A stretch of 64,000 nucleotides of DNA from Pokkaliibacter sp. MBI-7 (GTDB taxonomy: Bacteria; Pseudomonadota; Gammaproteobacteria; Pseudomonadales; Balneatricaceae), in assembly GCF_029846635.1 (NCBI RefSeq), contig NZ_JARVTG010000001.1:2237001-2301000 (forward strand). Direction: 5' to 3'. Of this stretch, positions 7,790 to 16,333 are shown piece after piece. The translations under genes were made by a program, and so were the position numbers. A model generated the notes under the pieces. It saw only the letters and a program-made list of their open reading frames with translations, made no database searches and had not been told where the DNA came from. Numbering within the stretch: position 1 is the first letter of the stretch; the number at the start of each line of letters is the position of its first letter.

Positions 7790-8968
7790 CTAGGCGACGA
7801 CGCGGTTACGTCCTTCATGCTTGGCGCGGTACAACGCCTTATCGGCACGTGCCAGTAACGGATCAATATGGCGGTCACTCTCGCGCAGGGCGATACCGAC
7901 ACTGGCGCTGAGCGGGATCAAGACGTCATCAAAGCGGCATTGCAGCTGGCTGATGCCCAGACGCAAGGCTTCTGCCGTGGCCAGCGCCTGCTGCTCATCC
8001 ACCGCAAACAGCAGGATGGCAAACTCTTCGCCGCCCATGCGGCCAAACAGCCCCTTATCCCGGAGCTGCTCCTTCATTAACCGGGCCACGTACTTCAGTG
8101 CCTTGTCACCGGCCTGATGACCATAGTTGTCATTGATCTGCTTGAAGTGGTCGAGGTCCAGCATCAGCACGGCACCACCGTCATCATGCTGAGCCAGCCA
8201 GTGGTTGGTACGCTCGATAAAGGTACGGCGGTTATACAGCCCGGTGAGCATGTCCATGCTGGCCAGAATGCTCAGCTCGCGGGTACGTTCCTCCACCCGG
8301 CGTTCAAGACTGTGATTGGTCTCTTCGAGATGGTTACGCAGACGACGCAGACGCAGGATAAACATCAGCAGGTAGCCCACCAGCAGGCTGCCACCCACGG
8401 CCAGCCCCAGCAGCAGCCAGGTCAGGTGGTCAAAATAGGCCAGCATATGCTGGCGGTGCTCATCATTGCGATTGGTGTTGGCGTTCTCGATGACATTCAT
8501 CATGCGATGGATGCTCTGCAGACTGTCGGGCAGTTTCCGGCGAATCTCATCCAGCACCGGTGCGGTATCGCCCGTGCTCATCGCCGTCACCCAGCCTTTA
8601 ACCTGCTGCTGCAGGGCCAGCAGATCCTGCCGGGCCTGCGCCCCCAGCACGGGCATGTATTCAAACGGGGTATTCATGTTGAGCAGGGTGATCTGGCTCT
8701 GCAGCACCCGCAGCTGGGTCAGTACCTGCGCCTCCGGGGTGGGCTGCTGCAGCATGGCGTCCAGACGGCGGATATTGTGCTGCAGGTTGTAGCCCTTCCA
8801 CAGGGAATGAGGATCGTTGGGCTGCGCCAGCGAACGGCCCTGGTCAATCACCAGCATCAGGCTGGTAATAATGATGGCTGCCGAGATAGCGATGACCCCG
8901 AACAGCAGCCCAAGGCTCAGGCGTGAGCTGCCCTGCCAGGGTATACGCTGCAGCTTATCCACTGTCAC
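7790..8968 (-). CDS. Membrane diguanylate cyclase (GGDEF)
   Basis: A 392-residue protein predicted to make cyclic di-GMP from two GTP. It has one N-terminal membrane helix, a periplasmic region of about 130 residues, a second helix near residues 180-205 and a short coiled linker. The C-terminal GGDEF domain begins around ILASMDMLTGLYNRRTFIE. Its active-site loop is GGEEF and it ends in the family motif YRAKHEGRN. A standard RxxD inhibitory site just before the loop is not evident. Its ATG overlaps the stop of the upstream periplasmic gene, so the two are one operon and the small protein may sense or modulate input. Confidence 0.88.
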   Translation of the reverse strand: MTVDKLQRIPWQGSSRLSLGLLFGVIAISAAIIITSLMLVIDQGRSLAQPNDPHSLWKGYNLQHNIRRLDAMLQQPTPEAQVLTQLRVLQSQITLLNMNTPFEYMPVLGAQARQDLLALQQQVKGWVTAMSTGDTAPVLDEIRRKLPDSLQSIHRMMNVIENANTNRNDEHRQHMLAYFDHLTWLLLGLAVGGSLLVGYLLMFILRLRRLRNHLEETNHSLERRVEERTRELSILASMDMLTGLYNRRTFIERTNHWLAQHDDGGAVLMLDLDHFKQINDNYGHQAGDKALKYVARLMKEQLRDKGLFGRMGGEEFAILLFAVDEQQALATAEALRLGISQLQCRFDDVLIPLSASVGIALRESDRHIDPLLARADKALYRAKHEGRNRVVA

Positions 8969-9471
8969 TCCAGACTGATCGAGCGCAATTGCCAGATCGT
9001 GCGGTTGTAGTACTCCTGGGTCAGCAGCTCCTGATGATCGTCCAGAGGGTACACCACGATCATCGGTCCGAGCGATTCGATGGGGATCAGCTGGCCATCG
9101 CGGCGCAACGCGACGATCGGTTCATAGGCGGCCAGATCGGTGGCAGGAATGACCACGCTGTAGTCATCCAGCGCCCACAGTGTGAGGGTCTTCGCCGAGC
9201 TGCCCGTGAGCCTGGCCAGCTCACTCAGGCGCACGCCCTGCCAGGTAGACGCTGTCTCACCGCCGGGCACTTCCGGCAGGCGGGTGGTATAGCTGACCTG
9301 CGGCATGGCCTCCAGCTGGCTGAGGCTCAGTTCATGTACCCTGGCATCTGTGCCGGTAATCGACAGTACGCTGTCGTCGGCACGCAGTGGCAAGGCCACC
9401 AGAAGCAGCAGGCTCAGGCAGAGCTGGCTGAACACCGACCACATCTGCAGCGGGTGACAACGTCTGTGCAT
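8965..9471 (-). CDS. Periplasmic molybdopterin-domain-like protein
   Basis: A 168-residue protein with a signal peptide ending near LPLRADD. The mature part resembles the oxidoreductase molybdopterin-binding (sulfite-oxidase) fold: a short strand ITGTDARVHELSLSQLEAMP, then TWQGVRLSELARLTG, then LWALDDYSVVIPATDL, then GPMIVVYPLD. The cofactor-binding cysteine of true sulfite oxidases is not seen, so it is probably a non-catalytic ligand-binding version. It overlaps the diguanylate cyclase by four bases. A role as periplasmic partner of that cyclase is inferred from the overlap. Confidence 0.65.
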   Translation of the reverse strand: MHRRCHPLQMWSVFSQLCLSLLLLVALPLRADDSVLSITGTDARVHELSLSQLEAMPQVSYTTRLPEVPGGETASTWQGVRLSELARLTGSSAKTLTLWALDDYSVVIPATDLAAYEPIVALRRDGQLIPIESLGPMIVVYPLDDHQELLTQEYYNRTIWQLRSISLE

Positions 9472-9634
9472 ACGTCTCTCCTACAAACTCAAACAGGCTT
9501 CACACTTACCGGGTCCCCCGTGCAGGGCAACCAGCGACAAAATAAAGTGCCAGAGTGTAGCAGCAGTGTTTTGATTGCGTAAATGTTGAACAACGACAGG
9601 GATATTATCTTGACTTACTGCCACCTTGTCTGAC

Positions 9635-9643
9635 TGGTATCAT
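9635..9643 (+). promoter_or_regulatory. Extended -10 promoter, probably for earP
   Basis: TGGTATCAT gives an extended -10 (TG-N-TATCAT) about 35 bases before the GTG start of earP. No good -35 lies at the normal distance. The call rests on the -10 pattern alone. Confidence 0.35.
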
Positions 9644-9676
9644 GCCCGCCCTGCCCCCGGCTGACAGGTCTTTATT

Positions 9677-10870
9677 GTGCCCATTCAACGCTGTGACATC
9701 TTTTGTACTGTCATTGACAACTTCGGTGATATTGGCGTGTGCTGGCGTCTGGCCCGGCAGTTACAGCAGCAATACCAGATGCAGGTCAGACTGTTTGTCG
9801 ATGAGTTGCAGGCCCTGCAGATGCTCTGCCCGCAAGCGGTACTGCTGCCATATCAGCAACTGGAACATATAGAGGTCTACCGCTGGCAGCCGGGTAATAG
9901 TGGGGACGACCAGTGCGAGGCTGATTTCAGCCCGGCAGCCATCGCCGATCTGGTCATCGAGGCCTTCGCCTGCGAGCTGCCCGCCGGCTATATCGATGCC
10001 ATGGCAACCGTCGCCACTCATGGCAAGCAACCGCACTGGCTCAATCTCGAATACCTGACCACGGAAGACTGGGCCGATGACTGCCACGGCCTGACCTCCA
10101 TGCACCCGGGCAATGGCCTGCGTAAGCAGTTCTACTTTCCCGGCTTCAGCCCGCGCACCGGCGGCCTGCTGTGTGAAGCAAACCTGCTGAACGAGCGCGA
10201 TGCCTGGCAGGCCGATCCGCAGCAGCGGGCAACGCTGCTGCAGCGTCTTGGTGTCGAGTGGGACACCAGCAGAAATCAGTGCGATCCCCTGCTGATCTCG
10301 CTGTTTGCCTACCAGAATCCAGCCGTAGCCGGATTGTTACAAGCACTCAGCATGAGCACAAATCCCGTGCTTTGCCTGGTGCCTGAAGGTAAAATCCTGC
10401 CCCAGGTTGCCACTGCCCTCGGCTGCGCTCCGTTGCGACGGGGAGACTGCCTGCAGCAGGGGAATCTGACGGTACAGGTGCTGCCTTTTCTGGAGCAGCG
10501 TGATTATGATCGGCTGCTGTGGAGCTGCGACCTGAACCTGGTACGGGGGGAAGACTCCTTTGTACGTGCGCAATGGGCCGGGCGGCCACTGATCTGGCAG
10601 ATCTATCCGCAAGCGGATGACGCCCACCTCGACAAGCTCGAGGCCTTCCTGCAGCGCTATAGTCAGACCCTGCCACCGGCGCTGGCCACGCAGGTTTTAA
10701 CCTGCTGGCGAGCCTGGAATCAGCCGGACAGCGCTCACCCCGACTGGGCTGCCTTACTGGCAGCGCTGGCAGACTGGCAACAGGATGCGCGGCGTTGGGC
10801 CGAGACCCTGCAACAGCAGGGTGATCTCGCCGCAAACATGCTGCAGTTTTTGCAAAATCACAGTGATTAA
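9677..10870 (+). CDS. earP: EF-P arginine rhamnosyltransferase EarP
   Basis: A 397-residue cytosolic glycosyltransferase (formerly DUF2331) that adds rhamnose from dTDP-rhamnose to Arg32 of elongation factor P. The N-terminus has the family signature CTVIDNFGDIGVCWRLARQL with the two conserved Asp residues (D14, D18). The C-terminal half has the nucleotide-sugar region LVRGEDSFVRAQWAGRP followed by WQIYPQADDAHLDKL. The start is GTG with AGG nine bases upstream. The gene directly precedes efp, and that EF-P has Arg at position 32, the substrate residue. The pairing makes the assignment strong. Confidence 0.95.
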   Translation: MPIQRCDIFCTVIDNFGDIGVCWRLARQLQQQYQMQVRLFVDELQALQMLCPQAVLLPYQQLEHIEVYRWQPGNSGDDQCEADFSPAAIADLVIEAFACELPAGYIDAMATVATHGKQPHWLNLEYLTTEDWADDCHGLTSMHPGNGLRKQFYFPGFSPRTGGLLCEANLLNERDAWQADPQQRATLLQRLGVEWDTSRNQCDPLLISLFAYQNPAVAGLLQALSMSTNPVLCLVPEGKILPQVATALGCAPLRRGDCLQQGNLTVQVLPFLEQRDYDRLLWSCDLNLVRGEDSFVRAQWAGRPLIWQIYPQADDAHLDKLEAFLQRYSQTLPPALATQVLTCWRAWNQPDSAHPDWAALLAALADWQQDARRWAETLQQQGDLAANMLQFLQNHSD

Positions 10871-10904
10871 AGGCTTCTTGCCCCCTTTGCGATTTTGCAA
10901 AATC
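10848..10904. repeat. Two TTTTGCAAAATC repeats upstream of efp
   Basis: The 12-mer occurs at 10848-10859, inside the end of earP, and at 10893-10904. The second copy extends to a perfect 14-bp palindrome (10891-10904). They are 45 bases apart and the second lies within the likely efp promoter, so they may be operators. Confidence 0.45.
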
Positions 10905-10913
10905 GGCTATAGT
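10886..10913 (+). promoter_or_regulatory. Likely efp promoter
   Basis: TATAGT at 10908-10913 is a good -10, with TTTGCG or TTGCGA 15-16 bases upstream as the -35. The start would fall about 70 bases before the efp ATG. The palindrome GATTTTGCAAAATC lies between the two boxes. Confidence 0.5.
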
Positions 10914-10991
10914 GGCGCGCACCAGATCAAAGTAGCGGGCGCAGGCTGTTTAAGTCGCACGCACTCACTTTCACTTTTTTGAGTTCAGCTC

Positions 10992-11558
10992 ATGAAAACT
11001 GCACAAGAACTTCGCGCTGGTCAGGTGATCAGCATCAACGGCTCTCCCTGGGTAATCCAGAAGGCCGAATTCAACAAATCCGGCCGCAACGCTGCGGTCG
11101 TGAAAATGAAACTGAAAAACCTGCTGTCTGGCATCGCTACTGAAAGCGTTTACAAAGCCGACGACAAGTTCGAAGACATCATTCTGGATCGCAAAGAAGT
11201 AACCTATTCTTACTTCGCTGATCCCCTGTACGTATTCATGGATTCTGACTACGAACAGTACGAAATCGAGAAAGATGATCTGGGCGACGTCCTGATGTAT
11301 CTGGAAGACGGCATGACCGACGTGTGCGAAGCCGTGTTCTACAACGGTAAAGTGATCTCCGTTACCCTGCCTACCAGCATCGAGCGTGTAATTGCCTACA
11401 CTGAACCTTCAGTCCGTGGCGACACCTCTGGCAAAGTAATGAAGCCTGCCCGCCTGAACAACGGCACCGAAATCATGGTTTCCGGCTTCTGCGAAATCGG
11501 TGATGGCATCGTTATCGATACCCGCACCAACGAATACAAATCACGCATCAAGGCCTGA
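10992..11558 (+). CDS. efp: Elongation factor P
   Basis: A 188-residue translation factor that binds between the ribosomal P and E sites and rescues stalling at polyproline. It has the three beta-barrel domains of EF-P. The domain I tip reads KSGRNAAV with Arg at position 32, the residue rhamnosylated by EarP in the arginine-type EF-P group; Lys would indicate the EpmA/EarP-independent type. Domain III ends in the family region GDGIVIDTRTNEYKSR. Codon use is strongly biased, as expected for an abundant protein. The gene follows earP with its own likely promoter and ends at a strong terminator. Confidence 0.98.
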   Translation: MKTAQELRAGQVISINGSPWVIQKAEFNKSGRNAAVVKMKLKNLLSGIATESVYKADDKFEDIILDRKEVTYSYFADPLYVFMDSDYEQYEIEKDDLGDVLMYLEDGMTDVCEAVFYNGKVISVTLPTSIERVIAYTEPSVRGDTSGKVMKPARLNNGTEIMVSGFCEIGDGIVIDTRTNEYKSRIKA

Positions 11559-11592
11559 TTCGCCCTGCGCGAATCCCTGAGTGAGTGACAGC

Positions 11593-11617
11593 AAAAAGCC
11601 CCTTTCGGGGCTTTTTG
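11593..11617. terminator. Rho-independent terminator between efp and rlmF
   Basis: AAAAAGCCCC and GGGGCTTTTT form a 10-bp stem with a TTTC loop, ending in a T run. It works on both strands and serves the convergent efp and rlmF genes. Confidence 0.9.
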
Positions 11618-11641
11618 TCATTCTGCAGTTCACCCACCGGC

Positions 11642-12643
11642 TCAGGCCCTGCTGTGCCAGCGCAGCTGTCGCCAGATTTTCTGCTGCTCCGGGTTGAGAA
11701 AGCTCCAGGCGATAAAGCGGCTGCTTTTCTGGCCCTGTGCCATCGCCACTACCTGCTGTTGCACCGCCCCGACCTCTTTCAGCACCTTCTCCAGCAGCGG
11801 CAGATTGGCCTGCTTCGATACCAGAGAGGTAAACCAGTACACCTGACTGGCATAACCCGCACTCTCACGCATCATGCGGCTGATAAAGGCCAGCTCGCCG
11901 CCTTCGCACCACAGCTCATTGCTCTGTCCGCCGAAATTCAGCTGCTCCGCACTGGCCTCCTTCTGTTCATCCCATTTGCCGAGGTTCTGCCACTTGCGCT
12001 GATTGCCCCGCACCATCTGCTCCACTGACTCATGAAAAGGCGGATTGCACAGGGTCAGGTCGAGATAGTCATCAGGCTGCACGATGTGGGTAAAGCAGTG
12101 CTGTGCATCCGGCTGCTGTCGCAGGCTGATCTTCTGCTGCAACACCGGGTTGGCCGCCAGAATACGCTCCGCCGACGCCAGTGAGGCCGCTTCAATATCT
12201 GCGGCCACAAACTGCCAGCCATATTCACTGCTGCCGATCAGTGGGTAGATGCAGTTGGCGCCACAGCCGATGTCCAGCACCTGAATACGTTTGCCAGCAG
12301 GCTGTTTGCCGCCGTTGGCCGCCGCCAGCAGATCAGCGAGATAGTGGACATAGTCAGCCCGCCCGGGAATCGGCGGACACAGATAGCCTGCAGGAATATC
12401 CCAGCTCTCAATCTGATACCAGTGCTGCAGCAGTGCCCGGTTGAGGGTCTTAATCGCCTGCGGATCAGTAAAATCGATGGAATGATTGCCCTTGGGCGTC
12501 AGGCGGATAAAGCCTGCCAGATCGGGGCAGACCGCGGTCAGGGCAGCAAAGTCATAGCGTTGCTGATGGCGATTGCGCGGATGCAGCGGTGACGACTTGC
12601 TGGCCATCCTGGCAGCAACAGGCGGTACAGATTTGCGGGACAT
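11642..12643 (-). CDS. rlmF: 23S rRNA adenine(1618)-N6-methyltransferase RlmF
   Basis: A 333-residue SAM-dependent methyltransferase that modifies A1618 of 23S rRNA. Family features are the N-terminal LHPRNRHQQRYDF, then IDFTDPQAIKTLNRALL, the SAM-binding strand VLDIGCGANCIYPL, and the catalytic NPPF motif within LTLCNPPFHES. After that come GGELAFISRMMRES and a C-terminal tail. Length is close to E. coli RlmF (YbiN). The gene is single, and its 3' end meets the shared terminator with efp. Confidence 0.93.
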   Translation of the reverse strand: MSRKSVPPVAARMASKSSPLHPRNRHQQRYDFAALTAVCPDLAGFIRLTPKGNHSIDFTDPQAIKTLNRALLQHWYQIESWDIPAGYLCPPIPGRADYVHYLADLLAAANGGKQPAGKRIQVLDIGCGANCIYPLIGSSEYGWQFVAADIEAASLASAERILAANPVLQQKISLRQQPDAQHCFTHIVQPDDYLDLTLCNPPFHESVEQMVRGNQRKWQNLGKWDEQKEASAEQLNFGGQSNELWCEGGELAFISRMMRESAGYASQVYWFTSLVSKQANLPLLEKVLKEVGAVQQQVVAMAQGQKSSRFIAWSFLNPEQQKIWRQLRWHSRA

Positions 12644-12750
12644 GGCAGTCAGAGCAGTGGGTCAGAAAGGCCCTTCAGTATAAAGAGCAGATCTGCCAGC
12701 GAACAGCGGCAATTGCGCGCTCTTCCTGCCCGCTCACAGGCACAACGAGA

Positions 12751-12772
12751 AAAGGCTCCCGAAGGAGCCTTT
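12751..12772 (-). terminator. Terminator after hcp
   Basis: AAAGGCTCC and GGAGCCTTT form a 9-bp stem with a 4-base loop. On the minus strand the stem is followed by TTTTCTC, about 40 bases past the hcp stop, so it ends the T6SS operon. Confidence 0.85.
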
Positions 12773-12811
12773 CCGTAACAGCGTAATCGTGCGCGATAGG
12801 GTCGCGGAAGA

Positions 12812-13291
12812 TTACATCTGCTGGCCTTTGAGACCGCTGTAACCGTAGACCAACGGCGCCATAACGTTGTTGTCGTCGTCGGTGGGGGTCACGGTCATCA
12901 TCATTTCGGTGTAGGAAATGCGGATGGTTTCCACTGGGCGGTCATTCTGGATAGACACGCTGTAGTGGGAAATCATGGCGTCGGTCAGTTCGATTTTCAT
13001 GATCTCTTCGATCTTCTCGCCCTGCTTGGTCATGTGGAACACCGCGGTTTTGGCTTTACCGATGGTGGATTCCTTGAACAGGTCAGGTGAGGAGCGGTCC
13101 TGGAATTTGGTGATGGTGATGTCACCCAGGCGGGCAGCACTGGCTTCACGGTCCATCGCAGTACCAGTATGAGCGGTGACCACACGGTCGATTGCCCAGT
13201 CCATGGACAACAGGGTGATCATATCCTTGAACTGTTCGGCAGTGGTTTCGCCCTTGATGCCTTCGTAATTCAGGTAGGTATTACTTTGCAT
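12812..13291 (-). CDS. hcp: T6SS tube protein Hcp
   Basis: A 159-residue protein that stacks in hexameric rings to form the inner tube of the T6SS, under the VgrG-PAAR tip. It has the all-beta Hcp fold with GIKGETTAEQFKDMI near the N-terminus, the DITITKFQDRSSPDLFK region and a C-terminal RISYTEMMMTV strand. A strong AGGAG site precedes the ATG. It is last in the minus-strand T6SS gene set, separated from clpV by 346 bases, so it may have its own promoter for high expression. Confidence 0.95.
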   Translation of the reverse strand: MQSNTYLNYEGIKGETTAEQFKDMITLLSMDWAIDRVVTAHTGTAMDREASAARLGDITITKFQDRSSPDLFKESTIGKAKTAVFHMTKQGEKIEEIMKIELTDAMISHYSVSIQNDRPVETIRISYTEMMMTVTPTDDDNNVMAPLVYGYSGLKGQQM

Positions 13292-13637
13292 GCTTTTCTC
13301 CTAAGCATTTGGGTTGATAACCGTCCTTGCGGACGGACTTCCTTGATCGACGGACCGGACCTGACCTTGCCACAGCCTGGCGCCGCTCATGCGGCGTCTC
13401 CCCGTCACTTATCACCCTTCCAGCGGTAGTAGCGACAACATCCTTTGTGTCACTCCGGTGTGCTGACGCCCGCTATCTCTATACGTCAGCAACAGCCGGG
13501 ACTAACCGACCCACAGGCTTTTGGCCTTCCCTGGAAGGGGTGGGCACACCCCTTGTGTTGCGCGCCCTAAAATAATCTTTTCGCCACCACCTGTAAATTA
13601 ATTTATTAAAACGTAATTATTTATTTCACAATGTGAC
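13292..13637. other. hcp leader region with hairpins
   Basis: The largest gap inside the T6SS gene set. It has two stems: 13321-13326 with 13331-13336 (CCGTCC/GGACGG), and 13535-13542 with 13547-13554 (AAGGGGTG/CACCCCTT). The AT-rich stretch next to clpV (about 13580-13630) could hold a promoter for hcp. I see no convincing gene and no clear -35/-10 pair. Confidence 0.45.
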
Positions 13638-16292
13638 TTAAAACCTTTGCACCGCGTCTGCCACATCGCTGGCAATATCGAGTACAAAGCCATCATTGCC
13701 GCAGTTCACTTTGATCTGTGCCAGTGCCCGTCGCTCTGCCACCGCATTGAGAATGGCCACCGACAACAGGGGCAACAGCTGGTTATGCAGTGTGTTGTGA
13801 ATGGTTCTGGCGCCGGAGCCCGCATCCTGACAGCCCTGCACGATATAGCTCAGCACCTCCTCGCCGTACACCAGTTCGGTCTGGTGATGCTGACGTAACC
13901 GGCGCTCAATACGCGCCAGCTGCAGCTGGGCGATGGCGGTCAGCATCTCACTGCTCAGTGGCACGTAAGGCACCACATTGAGACGCCCCAGGAAGGCTGG
14001 CTTGAACACCTTGAGCAGGTCTTCCTGCAACGCCTTGCGCAGCCCTTCGACTCCCGGTGCGGTTTCCGGATCCTCGAACAGCTGCAGGGTGGTATCACTG
14101 CCGACATTGCAGGTCATGATGATGATGGTATTGCGGAAATCGATATCGCGGCCTTCACCGTCCTTGATGGTGCCCTTGTCGAACACCTGATAGAAAATGT
14201 CCTGCACACCCGGATGGGCCTTTTCCATCTCATCCAGCAGGATCACGCTGTAGGGCTTGCGCCGCACCGCTTCGGTCAGCACGCCACCCTCACCATAGCC
14301 GACATAGCCGGGAGGTGAGCCCAGCAGCAGGCTGACCTTATGCTCCTCCTTGAACTCCGACATATTGATCACAGTGACCTTGTCTTCACTGCCAAACACC
14401 TGCTCAGCCAGCGCCAGCGCGGTCTCGGTCTTACCAACCCCACTGGGGCCGGTCAGCAGGAAGATGCCATTAGGACGATTTTCATCGGCCAGCTGGGCAC
14501 GGGCGGTTTGCACCGTCTGGCTGATCAGCCGCAGGGCATGGGGCTGACCGATAACCCGCTCGGCCAGTCGCTGTTCGAGGCCCAGAATGGCGCTGATCTC
14601 ATCGGCCTGCATGCGTCCCAGCGGAATACCGGTCCAGTCAGACACCACCGCAGCGACCAGCTGTTCATCCACCTGCCAGTGCACCATCGGCTGGCCATTG
14701 TCGGCATAATCCTGCAGGAACTGACGAAAAGCCTGCTGCTCCCGCTCCTTGTCAGCCTCGTTCAGCGTGTCATCCGTCAGTTTGCGGTAGTGACTGCCGG
14801 CCTGCTGTACGGACAGTTTCTCCGCCTGCCACACCGCCTGCTCACGCTGCAGCTGCGCCTCGACGTCCTGCTGTTGACCCTGCAGGACCTCCAGCACTTC
14901 AGCGTGTTCACCGGTGGCCAGCTGTTCAGCACGCAGCTGGCTGATCTCGGCAGCCAGCGCCTCGGCCTGACGCTGCAACTGCTCCACGCGTGCCGGTACA
15001 GCCGCCTGGCTCATGGCCACCCGGGCGCAGGCGGTATCCAGCAGAGCCACCGCTTTGTCCGGTAACTGGCGCCCGTTGATATAGCGTTGCGACAGATGCA
15101 CCGCTGCTTTCAGTGCCGCGTCGGCAATACTGACCCCATGATGGCGCTGCATCACCGGCAGCAGGCCCCGCAGCATAATGATGGCCTGCTCGGCACTGGG
15201 TTCCTCCACCTTCACCACCTGAAAACGGCGGGTCAGGGCGGCATCCTTCTCGAAGTATTTTTTGTACTCGGCCCAGGTAGTGGCAGCGATAGTACGCAAC
15301 TCACCGCGGGCCAGAGCGGGTTTGAGCAGATTGGCCGCATCGTTCTGCCCGGCCTGCCCACCACTGCCGATCAGGGTGTGAGCCTCATCGATAAACAGAA
15401 TGATGGGCGTGGCCGAGGCGCGGACCTCGCTGATCACCCCTTTCAGGCGATTTTCAAACTCGCCTTTCATCCCTGCCCCGGCCTGCAACAGCGCCAGATC
15501 CAGCACCCTGACACTGACCGCCTTCAGCACCTCAGGCACATCGCCCGCAGCAATACGCTGGGCCAGCCCCTCCACCACTGCGGTTTTGCCTACCCCGGCT
15601 TCACCGGTGAGGATCGGGTTGTTCTGGCGTCGCCGGGTAAGGATGTCGATCATCTGGCGAATTTCGTCATCGCGTCCGAGGATGGGGTCAAGCTTGCCTT
15701 CACGCGCCTGAGCGGTGAGATCCTGAGTGAACTGATCCAGTGCTGGCGTGCGGCTGACCTTGCTGCTGGCACCATCCGCCTGACTGACCGCTGGCGCTGT
15801 TCCCTCGCCCTGACGCTCCCCGGACTCATGACGCAGCTGCGGCCAGGCGTTCAGCAGCTGTGCCGCATCCAGTCTGGCCAGCGACGGCATATAGCGCTGC
15901 CACAACAGCGCCAGCCCCTCATCCTTAACCAGTGCATAGAGCAGATGGGCTGAACGGATCTGATCATCCTGAAAGGCAATACTGCAGGCGACCCAGCTTT
16001 CCTGCAGCAGGTGCACCAGCTGGGCTGACAGACCGGGGACGGCGTCATTACCGGTACGCAGCGCCTCCAGCGCGCGCTGCAGCTCAGCGTGAAAGTCTTC
16101 AGGCTGTACTTCAAAGCAGCGCAGCAGCAAATGCACATCACTGTGTTCATTGCCCACCAGCGGGGTCAGCCAGTGCTGTACCTCCACACTGAAATGGCTG
16201 CGCGACTGGCACAGGGCAGCGGCGGCTTCCAGGGCACTACGACAGGTGGGGTTCAGTTTTTCCACCAGATGCTTGAGAGTCATCGACGACAT
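13638..16292 (-). CDS. clpV: T6SS sheath-recycling AAA+ ATPase ClpV (TssH)
   Basis: An 884-residue ClpB-like ATPase that disassembles contracted TssB/TssC sheaths. An N-terminal Clp-N domain (residues 1-160) contains the sheath-binding face. AAA1 has Walker A GEAGVGKTAV and Walker B IILFIDEAHTL. A coiled middle domain (about 400-530) follows. AAA2 has Walker A GPSGVGKTETAL and Walker B VILLDEMEKAH, and the C-terminal D2 domain closes the protein. The coiled domain is shorter than in ClpB, as usual for ClpV. A ribosome site AAGGA lies nine bases before the ATG. Confidence 0.96.
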   Translation of the reverse strand: MSSMTLKHLVEKLNPTCRSALEAAAALCQSRSHFSVEVQHWLTPLVGNEHSDVHLLLRCFEVQPEDFHAELQRALEALRTGNDAVPGLSAQLVHLLQESWVACSIAFQDDQIRSAHLLYALVKDEGLALLWQRYMPSLARLDAAQLLNAWPQLRHESGERQGEGTAPAVSQADGASSKVSRTPALDQFTQDLTAQAREGKLDPILGRDDEIRQMIDILTRRRQNNPILTGEAGVGKTAVVEGLAQRIAAGDVPEVLKAVSVRVLDLALLQAGAGMKGEFENRLKGVISEVRASATPIILFIDEAHTLIGSGGQAGQNDAANLLKPALARGELRTIAATTWAEYKKYFEKDAALTRRFQVVKVEEPSAEQAIIMLRGLLPVMQRHHGVSIADAALKAAVHLSQRYINGRQLPDKAVALLDTACARVAMSQAAVPARVEQLQRQAEALAAEISQLRAEQLATGEHAEVLEVLQGQQQDVEAQLQREQAVWQAEKLSVQQAGSHYRKLTDDTLNEADKEREQQAFRQFLQDYADNGQPMVHWQVDEQLVAAVVSDWTGIPLGRMQADEISAILGLEQRLAERVIGQPHALRLISQTVQTARAQLADENRPNGIFLLTGPSGVGKTETALALAEQVFGSEDKVTVINMSEFKEEHKVSLLLGSPPGYVGYGEGGVLTEAVRRKPYSVILLDEMEKAHPGVQDIFYQVFDKGTIKDGEGRDIDFRNTIIIMTCNVGSDTTLQLFEDPETAPGVEGLRKALQEDLLKVFKPAFLGRLNVVPYVPLSSEMLTAIAQLQLARIERRLRQHHQTELVYGEEVLSYIVQGCQDAGSGARTIHNTLHNQLLPLLSVAILNAVAERRALAQIKVNCGNDGFVLDIASDVADAVQRF

Positions 16293-16333
16293 GACAACAG
16301 AGTCCTTTCTTCAACAGCGCACCCGGGGGCGCA

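Noticed and set aside
15087..15953. 288-codon plus-strand frame
   Set aside because: Antisense to clpV, with no ribosome site and no recognisable domain.
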